Assembly: GCA_903878085.1 (NCBI GenBank)
Contig: CAIRGJ010000032.1
Span: 1-46,339, forward strand
Origin: an uncultured Hyphomicrobiales bacterium
GTDB taxonomy: Bacteria > Pseudomonadota > Alphaproteobacteria > Rhizobiales > Xanthobacteraceae
Direction of reading: 5' to 3'
Length of the DNA: 46,339 nucleotides
Shown here: positions 17,293 to 25,987 of the stretch, piece after piece
Layout: every line of letters starts with the position of its first letter
Numbering within the stretch: the stretch's first letter is position 1
The notes under the pieces: model-generated
Database searches by the model: none
What the model saw: only the letters and a program-made list of their open reading frames with translations
Told to the model about the DNA's origin: nothing
Made by a program: the position numbers and the translations under genes

Positions 17293-18039
17293 ATGGCCGG
17301 TCATTCCCAATTCAAAAACATCATGCACCGCAAGGGCAAGCAGGACAAAGTCCGCTCCAAGGTGTTCGGCAAGCTGGCACGCGAAATCACGGTGGCCGCC
17401 AAGCTTGGCCAGCCCGACCCGGCGTTCAATCCGCGCCTGCGCGCCGCGATCATCGCCGCCCGCGCCGAGAACATGCCGAAGGACAACATCGAGCGCGCCG
17501 TGAAGAAGGCGACCGGCGCAGATTCCGAGAACTTCGACGACATCCGCTATGAGGGCTATGGCCCCGGCGGCGTCGCCGTGATCGTCGAGGCGCTGACCGA
17601 CAACCACAACCGCACCGCCGGCGAAGTGCGCTCGATCTTCACTAAGAGCGGCGGCAATCTCGGTACCACCGGATCGGTGGCGTTCATGTTCGATCATCTT
17701 GGCGTCGTCGAATTCGATGCCAAGGTCGCGAGCGCTGACGCCATGCTGGAAGCCGCGATCGACGCCGGCGGCGACGACGTCACCTCGAACGACGACGGCC
17801 ACCAAATCTTCGCCACGCCGGAGAACCTGCGCGACGTCGCCAAGGCGCTGGAAGCCAAGTTCGGCGAGCCGCGCAAATCGGCGCTGCTGTGGAAGCCGCA
17901 GAACACCGTCGCCCTCGACGACGCCGCCGGCGAGAAGATGCTCAAGCTGATCGAGTCGCTCGACGACAACGACGACGTGCAGAACGTCTACGCCAATTTC
18001 GAGGTGTCGGACGCGCTGATGCAGAAGATGTCAGCGTAA
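17293..18039 (+). CDS. yebC: YebC/PmpR family regulator
   Basis: 248 residues, beginning [32 protein letters not shown], the highly conserved YebC start; ATG 17293 is chosen over the frame's earlier ATG at 17275 for that reason. Further motifs: [33 protein letters not shown] and [21 protein letters not shown]. The family was named as DNA-binding regulators, and recent work links members to ribosome function on difficult sequences. It is commonly found just before ruvCAB, as here. Its last 9 bases overlap the convergent TSUP permease gene. Confidence 0.96.
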   Translation: MAGHSQFKNIMHRKGKQDKVRSKVFGKLAREITVAAKLGQPDPAFNPRLRAAIIAARAENMPKDNIERAVKKATGADSENFDDIRYEGYGPGGVAVIVEALTDNHNRTAGEVRSIFTKSGGNLGTTGSVAFMFDHLGVVEFDAKVASADAMLEAAIDAGGDDVTSNDDGHQIFATPENLRDVAKALEAKFGEPRKSALLWKPQNTVALDDAAGEKMLKLIESLDDNDDVQNVYANFEVSDALMQKMSA

Positions 18040-18804
18040 CGCGTCGAACAGCGGCAGGCTGATCAGTCCGGCAATCGCAATAATGACGTAGGCGGCGCGG
18101 CGGTAGAGCAGATCGCTGGTGCCGTGAAAAAAGAACGCCCCCGCCGCCAGCGCGACGATGAAGGGGATGCCCATCAAGACCGCGATCATCAGCGCCTGCG
18201 CGTTCAGCAGGCCGTTGAACGCGTAGAGCACAATCGACAGCGTCCCCTGGATGGCGAAATAGGCCATGATGTTGGCGCGCACCGTGGCTGCGCTGTTATT
18301 GCCGCCGAGCCAGAAGATCAGCAAAGGCGGCACGGCGATCTGCGCTGCGCCGCCGCCGAAGCCGGCCATTGCGCCGGCGCCGAGCGAAGCAAGCAAGGTC
18401 GGTTTGCCGTGATAGCGCCAGCCCGAAACCAGGCTCGCCAGCGCCAGCAAAACCAGCACCGAAATAAACCAGCGTAGCCAGAGCGGATCGACCCACAGCA
18501 GCGCCAGCATGCCAATCGGCAAGGTCACGGCGCCGGCAGCGGCGGCGGTCGATACTTCGCGCTTGTTGACGTGGTGCAGCACGCTGAACAAAAACGGCAG
18601 GCCGCACACGGTATCGATCAAGAGCAAAGTCGGCACCGCCAGGCGCGGGCTGTAAACCGCCGAGATCAGGGGCACGTAGATCAAAGCTGAGCCGAAGCCG
18701 GAAAAGCCGCGCACCAGGCCCGATAACGCCGCAATGCCGAGCGCGATCGGGAAGCGTGGGTCGGCAACCGCCGCGGTGAAAAGAGCCCAAATCTGCGACG
18801 TCAT
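18031..18804 (-). CDS. TSUP-family (TauE/SafE) membrane permease
   Basis: 257 residues with about eight hydrophobic segments and the DUF81/TauE pattern: [25 protein letters not shown] near the N-terminus and its internal repeat [25 protein letters not shown] in the second half. Family members move sulfite, sulfoacetate, thiosulfate or related organic anions; the substrate here is unknown. It is inserted in opposite orientation between yebC and ruvC, overlapping the yebC end by 9 bp. This breaks the usual yebC-ruvC adjacency. Confidence 0.85.
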   Translation of the reverse strand: MTSQIWALFTAAVADPRFPIALGIAALSGLVRGFSGFGSALIYVPLISAVYSPRLAVPTLLLIDTVCGLPFLFSVLHHVNKREVSTAAAAGAVTLPIGMLALLWVDPLWLRWFISVLVLLALASLVSGWRYHGKPTLLASLGAGAMAGFGGGAAQIAVPPLLIFWLGGNNSAATVRANIMAYFAIQGTLSIVLYAFNGLLNAQALMIAVLMGIPFIVALAAGAFFFHGTSDLLYRRAAYVIIAIAGLISLPLFDALR

Positions 18805-18881
18805 CTTGAAGCTCCGGCCGGTTGGCCGGGCTTATTAGCAGGCTTCTGGCCCGAATGCCGCCTTGGGGCTATCAACGGGCC

Positions 18882-19409
18882 ATGGTCCGGCAACCGATTC
18901 GCATCCTCGGCATCGACCCGGGCCTCCGCCGCACCGGCTGGGGCCTGATCGAGTCCGACGGCAACCGGCTGATCCATGTCGCCTGCGGCTCGGTGGAAAC
19001 CAGCGAGCGGGCCACGCTGGGTGAGCGGCTGGTGGCGATTCACGACGGGCTCGTCGCCGTGATCGAACAGTATTCGCCGCACGAGGCGGCGGTCGAGCAC
19101 ACCTTCGTCAACGGCAACGCCGCTTCGACCTTGAAGCTCGGCCAGGCGCGCGGCATCGCCATGCTGGTGCCGGCGCGCGCAGGGCTCACGGTCGCCGAAT
19201 ACGCGCCCAACCAGGTGAAGAAGACCGTGGTCGGCGCCGGCCACGGCGAGAAGGCGCAAATTCGCATGATGATCGGCGTGTTGTTGCCGAAGGCCGATCC
19301 GCAAAGCGAAGACGCCGCCGACGCGCTGGCGATTGCGATCTGCCACGCGCATCATCGCGGCAGCGTCATCCTGCAATTGAAAGCGCAAATGAAGGCCGTT
19401 GGGCGATGA
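18882..19409 (+). CDS. ruvC: Holliday junction resolvase RuvC
   Basis: 175 residues. This endonuclease cuts Holliday junctions after RuvAB branch migration. Acidic catalytic residues are visible in [14 protein letters not shown], in [15 protein letters not shown], and in the C-terminal [16 protein letters not shown]. Start ATG 18882 is chosen because the conserved RILGIDPG strand starts six residues later. It overlaps ruvA by 4 bp (ATGA). Confidence 0.97.
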   Translation: MVRQPIRILGIDPGLRRTGWGLIESDGNRLIHVACGSVETSERATLGERLVAIHDGLVAVIEQYSPHEAAVEHTFVNGNAASTLKLGQARGIAMLVPARAGLTVAEYAPNQVKKTVVGAGHGEKAQIRMMIGVLLPKADPQSEDAADALAIAICHAHHRGSVILQLKAQMKAVGR

Positions 19410-20023
19410 TCGGCAAACTCAAAGGCATCGTCGACTCGTTCGGCACGGATTTCATCATCCTCGACGTCAACGGCGTCGGCTACCAGGTGCATTGCTCGGC
19501 GCGCACGCTTGGAGCGCTGCCGTCGCCGGGCGAGGCCGCGACACTGTCGATCGAGACTTATGTGCGCGAAGACCAGATCAAGCTGTTCGGTTTCGCCAGC
19601 GACGCCGAGCGCGAATGGTTCAAGCTGTTGCAGACGGTGCAGGGCGTCGGCGCCAAGGTGGCGCTGTCGGTGCTGAGCACGCTGACGGTGGCCGAACTCG
19701 GCACGGCGATTGCAATGCGCGACAAGGCGTCGGTGTCGCGCTCGCCCGGCGTCGGCGCTAAAGTCGCCGAGCGCATCGTTACTGAACTGAAAGACAAAGT
19801 GCCGGCCTTCGCCGACATCGATCCGGGCGCGGTGCATCTGGCGGGCGCGCTCGACGACAAGCGCGCGCCGCGGCCGGTGATGGATGCGGTGTCGGCGCTG
19901 GTCAATCTCGGCTATGGCCAGCCGCAGGCCGCCGCCGCGATTGCCGCCGCGTCGCGTCATGCCGGCGAGGGCGCGGACGTGCAGACGCTCATCCGGCAGG
20001 GACTGAAAGAGTTAGCGAAGTGA
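19406..20023 (+). CDS. ruvA: Holliday junction branch migration protein RuvA
   Basis: 205 residues. RuvA tetramers hold the four-way junction and load RuvB. Domain I begins [31 protein letters not shown]; domain II carries the two helix-hairpin-helix motifs ([17 protein letters not shown] and [19 protein letters not shown]); domain III ([23 protein letters not shown]) contacts RuvB. It starts inside the ruvC stop and is followed after 13 bp by a deaminase gene rather than ruvB. Confidence 0.97.
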   Translation: MIGKLKGIVDSFGTDFIILDVNGVGYQVHCSARTLGALPSPGEAATLSIETYVREDQIKLFGFASDAEREWFKLLQTVQGVGAKVALSVLSTLTVAELGTAIAMRDKASVSRSPGVGAKVAERIVTELKDKVPAFADIDPGAVHLAGALDDKRAPRPVMDAVSALVNLGYGQPQAAAAIAAASRHAGEGADVQTLIRQGLKELAK

Positions 20024-20036
20024 AAAGTGTGACGGC

Positions 20037-20459
20037 ATGACAAAGCTGACCGACAAGGACCAAGAATTGATCGACGCCGCCACCGCGGCGATCAAGGCGC
20101 GTTACCGCAACGACTGGCAGGAGGTCGGCGCCGCCATGCGTACGCGCGACGGACGGCTGATCACCGGCGTCAATCTGGACGCCTATGTTGGGCGCGGCGC
20201 GGTCTGCGCCGAAGCCGTCGCCATCGGCCGGGCGCTCACCGAAAAAGGCGACCAGGGCATCGACACCATCGTCGCGGTGCGTCACCCCAAGCCGGGCGAG
20301 CCCGGCGACATCGCCGTGGTGTCGCCCTGCGGCGCCTGCCGCGAACTGATCCACGATTACGACGCCAAGGCGCGCGTCATCGTGCCGAACGGCAAGACGC
20401 CGACGGTGACGACCATCGGCGAGTTGCTGCCGAACAAATACCGGCGGGGGATGACGTGA
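20037..20459 (+). CDS. Cytidine deaminase-like zinc enzyme
   Basis: 140 residues with both motifs of the CDA fold: [13 protein letters not shown] (Cys-Ala-Glu zinc ligand plus proton shuttle) at about residues 57-69, and SPCGACREL (Pro-Cys-x-x-Cys) at about 97-105. Size fits homotetrameric cytidine or blasticidin-type deaminases. The expected chemistry is hydrolytic deamination of a free cytosine nucleoside or an analogue. It sits inside the ruvAB operon: 13 bp behind ruvA and overlapping ruvB by 4 bp (GTGA), so all three are likely co-translated. A nucleic-acid substrate is conceivable but not indicated by the sequence. Confidence 0.85.
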   Translation: MTKLTDKDQELIDAATAAIKARYRNDWQEVGAAMRTRDGRLITGVNLDAYVGRGAVCAEAVAIGRALTEKGDQGIDTIVAVRHPKPGEPGDIAVVSPCGACRELIHDYDAKARVIVPNGKTPTVTTIGELLPNKYRRGMT

Positions 20460-21499
20460 GCACAACGCCGCGCCGTCTGATTGCCGCCGAGAAGCGCGAT
20501 GACGACGTCGATGCCTCGCTGCGGCCGCAACGCCTGAGCGAATTCATCGGCCAGGAAAAGGCGCGCGCTAACTTGAGCGTCTTCATCGAGGCGGCGCGCG
20601 CGCGCCAGGAAGCGCTCGACCATGTGCTGTTCGTAGGCCCCCCGGGCCTGGGCAAGACCACGCTAGCGCAGATCGTGGCGCGCGAACTCGGCGTCAACTT
20701 CCGCGCCACCTCGGGACCGGTGATCGCCAAGGCCGGCGACTTGGCCGCGCTGTTGACCAATCTCGAGCCGCGCGACGTTCTGTTCATCGACGAAATCCAC
20801 CGGCTCAATCCGGCGGTCGAGGAAATCCTCTATCCGGCGATGGAGGACTTCCAGCTCGATCTCATTATCGGCGAAGGCCCGGCGGCGCGGTCGGTCAAGA
20901 TCGATCTGTCGCCGTTCACGCTGGTCGGCGCGACGACACGCGCCGGGCTGCTGACCAATCCGCTGCGCGATCGCTTCGGCATTCCGGTGCGGCTGAATTT
21001 CTATTCGGTCGAGGAACTCGAACAGATCGTCAACCGCGGCGCCCGCGTGCTCGGCATCGGCATGACGCAAGACGGCGCCAACGAGATCGCGCGCCGCGCC
21101 CGCGGCACGCCGCGCATCGCCGGCCGCCTGCTGCGCCGCGTGCGCGACTTCGCCCATGTCGACGGCAACAAGGCGATCGACCGCGCCGTTGCCGACAAGG
21201 CGTTGCGCGAACTAGAAGTCGATGCCGCGGGCCTCGACGCCATGGACCGGCGTTACCTGTCGACCATCGCCATCAATTACGGCGGCGGGCCTGTTGGCGT
21301 TGAGACCATCGCTGCCGGCCTGTCGGAGCCGCGCGACGCCATCGAGGACATCATCGAGCCTTATCTCATTCAGAAAGGCTTCCTGCAGCGCACGCCGCGT
21401 GGGCGGCTGCTGACCTCGGCGGCGTTCAAGCATCTCGGTCTTACCGAGCCGGCGCGCGACGCCAGCCAGTTCGGGTTGTTTTCCGGAGACGAGGAATGA
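20456..21499 (+). CDS. ruvB: Holliday junction helicase RuvB
   Basis: 347 residues. This AAA+ motor drives branch migration. Walker [10 protein letters not shown] is at about residues 61-69, Walker [13 protein letters not shown] follows, then sensor [19 protein letters not shown] with the arginine finger, and the C-terminal winged helix ([31 protein letters not shown]). It starts with GTG overlapping the deaminase stop, and its own stop overlaps the NUDIX ATG by 4 bp. Confidence 0.98.
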   Translation: MSTTPRRLIAAEKRDDDVDASLRPQRLSEFIGQEKARANLSVFIEAARARQEALDHVLFVGPPGLGKTTLAQIVARELGVNFRATSGPVIAKAGDLAALLTNLEPRDVLFIDEIHRLNPAVEEILYPAMEDFQLDLIIGEGPAARSVKIDLSPFTLVGATTRAGLLTNPLRDRFGIPVRLNFYSVEELEQIVNRGARVLGIGMTQDGANEIARRARGTPRIAGRLLRRVRDFAHVDGNKAIDRAVADKALRELEVDAAGLDAMDRRYLSTIAINYGGGPVGVETIAAGLSEPRDAIEDIIEPYLIQKGFLQRTPRGRLLTSAAFKHLGLTEPARDASQFGLFSGDEE

Positions 21500-21897
21500 G
21501 CGAGCGGATCATCAGTGTGGTGGCCGCGTTGATCCGCGACGACGCCGGCTGTGTGCTGCTGGTGCGCAAGCGCGGCACGCAGACCTTCATGCAGCCCGGC
21601 GGCAAGCGTGACGCCGGCGAGAGCGATGTCGCGGCGCTGTCGCGCGAGATCGTCGAGGAACTCGGCTGCCGCGTCACCGCCAATAGCGCGCGGGCGCTCG
21701 GCGTGTTCGATTGCCAGGCTGCGAACGAGCCGGGCTTTCGCGTGCAGGCCGCCGTCTACGCGGTGGAGGTCGAGGGCGCGATCAAACCGCAGGCCGAGAT
21801 CGATGAGATGGTCTGGGTCGATCCGCGCGCGCTGCCCGACCTGCACCTCGCGCCGCTGACGCGCGATCACGTGCTGCCGCTGGCAAGTGCGCTGTAG
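21496..21897 (+). CDS. NUDIX hydrolase
   Basis: 133 residues. The Nudix box is intact: GGKRDAGES at its start, then REIVEELG, matching GX5EX7REUXEEXGU. Family members hydrolyse nucleoside diphosphates linked to another group, for example oxidised dNTPs, ADP-ribose or coenzymes; this small size fits a MutT-like or (di)nucleoside polyphosphate hydrolase. Coupled by ATGA to ruvB. Together with the deaminase it suggests a nucleotide-pool sanitation theme in this ruv operon. Confidence 0.88.
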   Translation: MSERIISVVAALIRDDAGCVLLVRKRGTQTFMQPGGKRDAGESDVAALSREIVEELGCRVTANSARALGVFDCQAANEPGFRVQAAVYAVEVEGAIKPQAEIDEMVWVDPRALPDLHLAPLTRDHVLPLASAL

Positions 21898-21911
21898 CCG
21901 TACGCGAAAAG

Positions 21912-22904
21912 TTAGCGCAGCTCCGGCTTCAGCAGGATTTTTCCAACCACACCGCGCTGCTCGAGCAGCTTGTGCGCCTTGGCGGCCTCGGATAGCGGCA
22001 GGATCGGGCCGAGCGTTGGCGCGATCTTGCCCTCCGCGAACAGGCGCAGCACTTTTTCGGTGCAGCGCTCCCGCCACTCCGGCAAGGCGTCGAACGAATG
22101 CATGGTGAAACACCGCACGGCCGGGCTGCGATCGATGTTCGCCCGCATGTCGCGAAACAAATCCTGCTCCGGCAGGCCGCCGAGCGCGCCGTAGGAAACG
22201 ATCAGCCCGAACGGCGCGATCATTGTCAGGTCGGACTTGAACGAATTGCCGGCAATGTGATTGCAGATCAGGTCGGCGCCGCGCCCATTGGTGAGTTCCA
22301 GCACGCGGTCGGCGACCGCTTCCACCGCGCCGTTGACCGCTTGCGCGCCGAGCTTGCGCAGCAGCGCGCATTTTTCGTCCGTGCTGGCGATGCCGATTAC
22401 GCTGAAGCCTTCGAGGCGGCCGAGTTCGGAGAGCGCCAGACCCATGCCGCCGGCCGCGCCGTGGATGACCATCGTGCCGCGTTCGGCGCCGCGCGCGCCG
22501 TAATCCAAGAGGCATGACGCGACGACATAGTTCGTCAGTGCGGCGGCGCGGTCGAGATCCGCGTCCGCCGCCAAAGGCCGCACCGCCGAAGCCTGCGCAA
22601 CCAGATAGTCGGCATAGAAGCCGCCCTTGTAATCATTGTCCCAATTGGCGACATAGACCGGCTGGCCGTTCGTCAGCGTGGAGCCGTTGGCGTCGGCGAT
22701 ATGTCCGCTCATCTCGTTGCCCGGCACGTAAGGAAGCGCCGGCATCCAGGGATAGCGGCCGGAGCGGATGAGCATGTCGAAATAGGCAACGCCGATCGTA
22801 TGGGCCTTCACCAGCACTTCGCCTGGACCGGGCTTCGGCATCGGCACCTCGACGGCCTCGAGCACGTCGGGTCCGCCGGTGCGGGAAATTTGGATGGCTT
22901 TCAT
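21912..22904 (-). CDS. Quinone oxidoreductase-like NADPH dehydrogenase (MDR superfamily)
   Basis: 330 residues. A zinc-free medium-chain dehydrogenase/reductase: MKAIQISRTGGPDVLEAVEVPMPKPGPGEVLVK at the N-terminus, the cofactor-binding motif MVIHGAAGGMGLALSELGR in the centre, and a C-terminal APTLGPILPLSEAAKAHKLLEQRGVVGKILL. It probably reduces quinones or other carbonyls with NADPH. It lies on the minus strand between ruvB-nudix and ybgC, and its ATG is only 38 bp from the divergent ybgC ATG. Confidence 0.9.
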   Translation of the reverse strand: MKAIQISRTGGPDVLEAVEVPMPKPGPGEVLVKAHTIGVAYFDMLIRSGRYPWMPALPYVPGNEMSGHIADANGSTLTNGQPVYVANWDNDYKGGFYADYLVAQASAVRPLAADADLDRAAALTNYVVASCLLDYGARGAERGTMVIHGAAGGMGLALSELGRLEGFSVIGIASTDEKCALLRKLGAQAVNGAVEAVADRVLELTNGRGADLICNHIAGNSFKSDLTMIAPFGLIVSYGALGGLPEQDLFRDMRANIDRSPAVRCFTMHSFDALPEWRERCTEKVLRLFAEGKIAPTLGPILPLSEAAKAHKLLEQRGVVGKILLKPELR

Positions 22905-22942
22905 GCTTGTGCAATCATTATGATGAAGCCGGGATTGGCCGC

Positions 22943-23437
22943 ATGAACTCTAGCGTATCGCCCTCGCACAATGCCAACGCGCTCGACGGCGCCGTCGTCG
23001 ACGGCAAGCACAGCCAGCAGGTCCGCGTCTATTACGAGGACACCGATTTTTCCGGCGTGGTCTATCACGCCAGCTACCTGCGCTTCATGGAGCGCGGCCG
23101 CACCAACTACTTGCGCTTGATCGGCGCCGATCACCGCGCGCTGTTCGAGCAGGCCGCGGCCGAGGCGCCGGGTTTTGCCTTCGTGGTGCGGCACATGGAC
23201 ATCGCCTTCCGCAAGCCGGCGCATATGGATGACGTGCTGACGGTTGTCACCGCGCCCGAGGACGTCAAAGGCGCATCGATCACGCTGCACCAGCGCGTCA
23301 TGCGCGGCGACGACCTCTTGGTCGAGGCGCATGTCCAGGTCGCCTTCGTTGGCGGCGGCCGCGCCAGGCCGATCCCCAAGCCTTTGCGCATTGCCATGAA
23401 GGCGGATCAGGAATCGGGCGGCGTGCCGCCGGGCTGA
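22943..23437 (+). CDS. ybgC: Tol-Pal system-associated acyl-CoA thioesterase YbgC
   Basis: 164 residues, hotdog fold. The active-site motif RVYYEDTDFSGVVYHASYLRFMERGRT is unmistakable for YbgC/4-hydroxybenzoyl-CoA thioesterases. YbgC acts on short acyl-CoA or acyl-ACP and is usually the first gene of the tol-pal cluster; here it is separated from tolQ by about 3.5 kb of unrelated genes. ATG 22943 is chosen over an upstream in-frame ATG at 22907. Confidence 0.93.
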   Translation: MNSSVSPSHNANALDGAVVDGKHSQQVRVYYEDTDFSGVVYHASYLRFMERGRTNYLRLIGADHRALFEQAAAEAPGFAFVVRHMDIAFRKPAHMDDVLTVVTAPEDVKGASITLHQRVMRGDDLLVEAHVQVAFVGGGRARPIPKPLRIAMKADQESGGVPPG

Positions 23438-23456
23438 GTGCTATAGTCGCTGCATC

Positions 23457-24032
23457 ATGCCGGAACAAAGCTACGCCTTGTTTGAAACTGCCATCGGCGT
23501 CGTCGGCATTGCCTGGAATGCGCGCGGCCTGATCGGCGTGCAGTTGCCGCACGCCGATGAAGCCGCGACGCGCCGGCGTATGCGCCAGCGTTTTCCGGCG
23601 GCGTGTGAAAGCGCGCCTTCGCCCGCGGTGCAGGCGGCCATCGACGGCATCGCGGCGCTCTTGCGCGGCGAGCCGCGCGACCTCAACGACATCAAAGTCG
23701 ACGATAGCGAAACGTCGGCGTTCAACGCCCGCGTCTACGCCATCGCGCGCAAAATCCCGCCGGGGCAGACCCTGACCTATGGCGAGATCGCGACGCAACT
23801 CGGCGACAAGTTGTTGGCGCGCGAGGTAGGCACCGCGCTCGGGCAAAATCCTTGTCCGATCGTGATGCCGTGTCATCGTGTGCTCGCCGCTGGCGGCAAA
23901 AGCGGCGGTTTCTCGGCCGTGGGCGGCGTGGTCACCAAGCTGAGGCTACTGTCGATCGAAGGCGCGCAGCCCGGCGGCCCGACGCTGTTCGATCGTCTGC
24001 CGCTGGAGACCAGGCAGCGCCATCGCGGCTAG
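23457..24032 (+). CDS. ogt: Methylated-DNA-protein-cysteine methyltransferase (Ogt/AGT)
   Basis: 191 residues. A suicide repair protein that moves alkyl groups from O6-alkylguanine to its own cysteine. The active site PIVMPCHRVLAAGGKSGGFS is present, with acceptor Cys139 in PCHRV. The DNA-binding helix region precedes it (RKIPPGQTLTYGEIATQLG). It has no AdaA-type regulatory domain, so it is a stand-alone Ogt type. Its stop overlaps the convergent PhyH gene by 4 bp. Confidence 0.94.
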   Translation: MPEQSYALFETAIGVVGIAWNARGLIGVQLPHADEAATRRRMRQRFPAACESAPSPAVQAAIDGIAALLRGEPRDLNDIKVDDSETSAFNARVYAIARKIPPGQTLTYGEIATQLGDKLLAREVGTALGQNPCPIVMPCHRVLAAGGKSGGFSAVGGVVTKLRLLSIEGAQPGGPTLFDRLPLETRQRHRG

Positions 24033-25072
24033 ATCCACTCTTCCTGCTCGTCGAACAGCGTCGGAAACATGTTGATGTACTGCACCATGCGCGGCTGTGT
24101 GCCGCGGTTGGGGCTGGCGCCGTGCGGCAGCGCCTGATGCCAGACGATCAGGTCGCCGGCGCGTCCGCCGATGGGCTTGGCGCCGAGCGCGTGCATGTCC
24201 TCTCGGCGCGGGTCGGCCCCGGGCGGCAGGGTTGCGAGCCATGCTTCAACGCGGCGATGGAAGCCGGGCACCAGCGTGAAGGCGCCTTGCTCGGGCGGCG
24301 TGTCGGTCAGGTAAAGAATGCCTTGCGTGCCGAACGGGATCGGCGTTTTCACGCTGACATCCCAGTGCAGATCGGGGCCGCGGAACATCCAGCCCGGCCG
24401 CTCCGGTGCGTTGAAGCCGACGCGGTCGGTGGTGACCCAGAGATCGGCGGTGCCCCACAGTTGCGCGAAGGCTTTATGGATGCGCGGCGCATGGCGGTTG
24501 GCGGCAAAGGCCTGGTGCTGGAAATACTGCACCATGATGCCGTGGTCGTTGCGGCAATACCAACTGCCGGGATCGCTGTCGCTGGCGCCGAGATGATCCC
24601 ACAGCGCCTGCGTCGCCGCTTCGCGGCAGTCGTGCAGCACGACATAGCCGTGCTCCTCCCAATGCGCGAGATCGTCAGCGCTGAGGACAGGTTCGCTCGC
24701 CTCGACCGCGGCGAGCCGGCGCGCCGTCGCTTCTGGACACGGGCTGCCAGTGACCGCCGCATTGATGCGCGCGACCTGCGCCGGTGCAATGCCGCCGGTG
24801 GTCTCGATGATCCATCGCTCGAAGGCCTCGAACGGCGGTTCCGCGGCGGCGAGATATTCCGCGGCCTGCTCCAGCCCGAGCCCGATGGCGTGGATGACGA
24901 GATAATTGAGATGGCGGTCGTGCATCGACAGCGGCAGCGGCACACCGCGCTGGGCGGCGATCGCCGACGACCAATAGCGCTTGAGCTGAAACACGCCGAG
25001 CGTGCCGGTCTCAGTTGGAGTGGCCAGCACCGGAGCAGCCGGCCGGGAGCGGGCGAGGGCGGCAATCGTCAT
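24029..25072 (-). CDS. PhyH-family Fe(II)/2-oxoglutarate dioxygenase
   Basis: 347 residues. The facial triad and 2-oxoglutarate arginine are visible: H236-W-D238 in DLHWDVSV, the distal histidine in WHQALPHGASPNRG (312 or 317) and R328 in GTQPRMVQYINM. A helical N-terminal extension of about 130 residues precedes the core. Family members hydroxylate small molecules such as phytanoyl-CoA, ectoine and natural products; the substrate here is unknown. It is transcribed away from a TetR gene, the usual regulator/enzyme layout. The promoter sits so close that the mRNA is probably leaderless. Confidence 0.85.
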   Translation of the reverse strand: MTIAALARSRPAAPVLATPTETGTLGVFQLKRYWSSAIAAQRGVPLPLSMHDRHLNYLVIHAIGLGLEQAAEYLAAAEPPFEAFERWIIETTGGIAPAQVARINAAVTGSPCPEATARRLAAVEASEPVLSADDLAHWEEHGYVVLHDCREAATQALWDHLGASDSDPGSWYCRNDHGIMVQYFQHQAFAANRHAPRIHKAFAQLWGTADLWVTTDRVGFNAPERPGWMFRGPDLHWDVSVKTPIPFGTQGILYLTDTPPEQGAFTLVPGFHRRVEAWLATLPPGADPRREDMHALGAKPIGGRAGDLIVWHQALPHGASPNRGTQPRMVQYINMFPTLFDEQEEWI

Positions 25073-25078
25073 GATTGT

Positions 25079-25106
25079 ATAATAATAAAATTCCCGCTTT
25101 TGTCAA
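25079..25106 (-). promoter_or_regulatory. Strong promoter for the PhyH gene, probably leaderless
   Basis: On the minus strand TTGACA (25106-25101), 16 bases, then TATTAT (25084-25079). The predicted start falls at or within a base or two of the ATG at 25072. The surrounding TATAATAATAAAA stretch is strikingly AT-rich for this genome and may also hold the operator for the divergent TetR regulator. Confidence 0.6.
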
Positions 25107-25158
25107 AGCCGGCGCCGCGCATTCGACGCACCCGGGGACTCATGTTAATGCCCGTCAC

Positions 25159-25845
25159 ATGAAATGGGGCAAAGGTGCGGGAACGGGCGGCGGTCCAACT
25201 GGTCCAAGCGGCCCAGGCAGCGACCAGGGGCCGCGCGGCTATCACCACGGCGATCTCAAGGAAGCTTTGGTGCGTGCCGCGCTGGAGCTGATCGCGCAGA
25301 AAGGCCCGGCCGGCTTCACCTTCGCCGATGCCGCGCGCTGGGCCGGCGTCAGCCCGGCGGCGCCCTATCGCCATTTTCGCGGCCGCGACGAGTTGCTGGC
25401 CGACGTGGCGCGGCGCGGCTTCGAGCAATTCACGCTGGCGCTGGCCAAGGCCTGGGACGACGGCCGCCCTGATGTGATGGCGGCGTTCGACCGGCTCGGC
25501 AGAAGCTATCTCGATTTTGCCAAGCGCGAGCCGTCTTATTATTCGGCGATGTTCGAGGCTGGGGTCTCACTTGATACAGACCCTCAGCTGCGTACGGCGA
25601 GCGAGGCCGCTTTTGCGGTGCTGCGCGCGGCGGCGGAAAAACTGGTGGCGCTGATGCCGGCCAAGGGCCGGCCGCCAGCACTGATGGTGGCGCTGCATGT
25701 CTGGTCGATGACCCACGGCATCGCGTCGCTGTTTGCACGCGGCGACGCGGCGCGGCGCGCGCTGCCGATGCCGCCGGAGGAACTGCTGGAGGCGGCGGTG
25801 CTGATCTATCTGCGCGGGCTGGGGCTCGACAGCGCCGCGCGCTGA
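25159..25845 (+). CDS. TetR/AcrR-family transcriptional regulator
   Basis: 228 residues. After an odd Gly/Pro/Ser-rich leader of about 25 residues comes the TetR DNA-binding domain (DLKEALVRAALELIAQKGPAGFTFADAARWAGVSPAAPYRHFRGRDELLADVA), then a C-terminal helical ligand domain of the WHG type. It is divergent from the PhyH dioxygenase, so it most likely represses that gene and responds to its substrate or product. The frame is open back to 25075, but the ATG at 25159 leaves the shared control region intact. The leader may be unstructured. Confidence 0.88.
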   Translation: MKWGKGAGTGGGPTGPSGPGSDQGPRGYHHGDLKEALVRAALELIAQKGPAGFTFADAARWAGVSPAAPYRHFRGRDELLADVARRGFEQFTLALAKAWDDGRPDVMAAFDRLGRSYLDFAKREPSYYSAMFEAGVSLDTDPQLRTASEAAFAVLRAAAEKLVALMPAKGRPPALMVALHVWSMTHGIASLFARGDAARRALPMPPEELLEAAVLIYLRGLGLDSAAR

Positions 25846-25854
25846 GTTTTCTTT

Positions 25855-25895
25855 GCTTCCCCCTTAGGCGGGGAGAGGGAGAAGGCCCCTCGCAA
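25855..25895. repeat. Palindromic spacer CCCCCTTAGGCGGGGAGAGGGAGAAGG type
   Basis: Just after the TetR stop: CCCCC-TTAGGC-GGGGAGAGGG, followed by CCCCTC. It resembles the CCTCCCC/GGGGAGG spacers elsewhere in the window and could serve as a weak terminator for the TetR gene, though it lacks a U-run. Confidence 0.45.
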
Positions 25896-25924
25896 ACCTA
25901 TCCACCTTGCCTATGTGAAGGGTC

Positions 25925-25953
25925 TTGACATCGATCCCGCCTGACCCTACTAA
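25925..25953 (+). promoter_or_regulatory. Promoter TTGACA-N17-TACTAA of the DUF2852 gene
   Basis: A perfect -35 TTGACA at 25925-25930 and TACTAA at 25948-25953 with ideal 17-base spacing, about 35 bases before the DUF2852 ATG. A perfect palindrome begins within the -10 element. Confidence 0.65.
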
Positions 25954-25972
25954 TGTAAATGTTATTTACATT
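25952..25972. promoter_or_regulatory. Perfect 9-bp inverted repeat operator
   Basis: Arms AATGTAAAT (25952-25960) and ATTTACATT (25964-25972) separated by GTT. It overlaps the -10 and transcription start of the DUF2852 promoter, an ideal place for a repressor such as a TetR- or MarR-type dimer. Its AT content stands out from the surroundings. Confidence 0.7.
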
Positions 25973-25987
25973 CACACGAGGCCGACA

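Noticed and set aside
20037-20459. DNA/RNA-editing deaminase or toxin
   Set aside because: Length and motifs fit the small nucleoside deaminases; there is no secretion or toxin-delivery domain and no immunity gene.
23852-25162. 436-residue plus-strand frame opposite PhyH
   Set aside because: It overlaps the alkyltransferase end and covers the PhyH gene, whose HxD...H...R motifs are clear.
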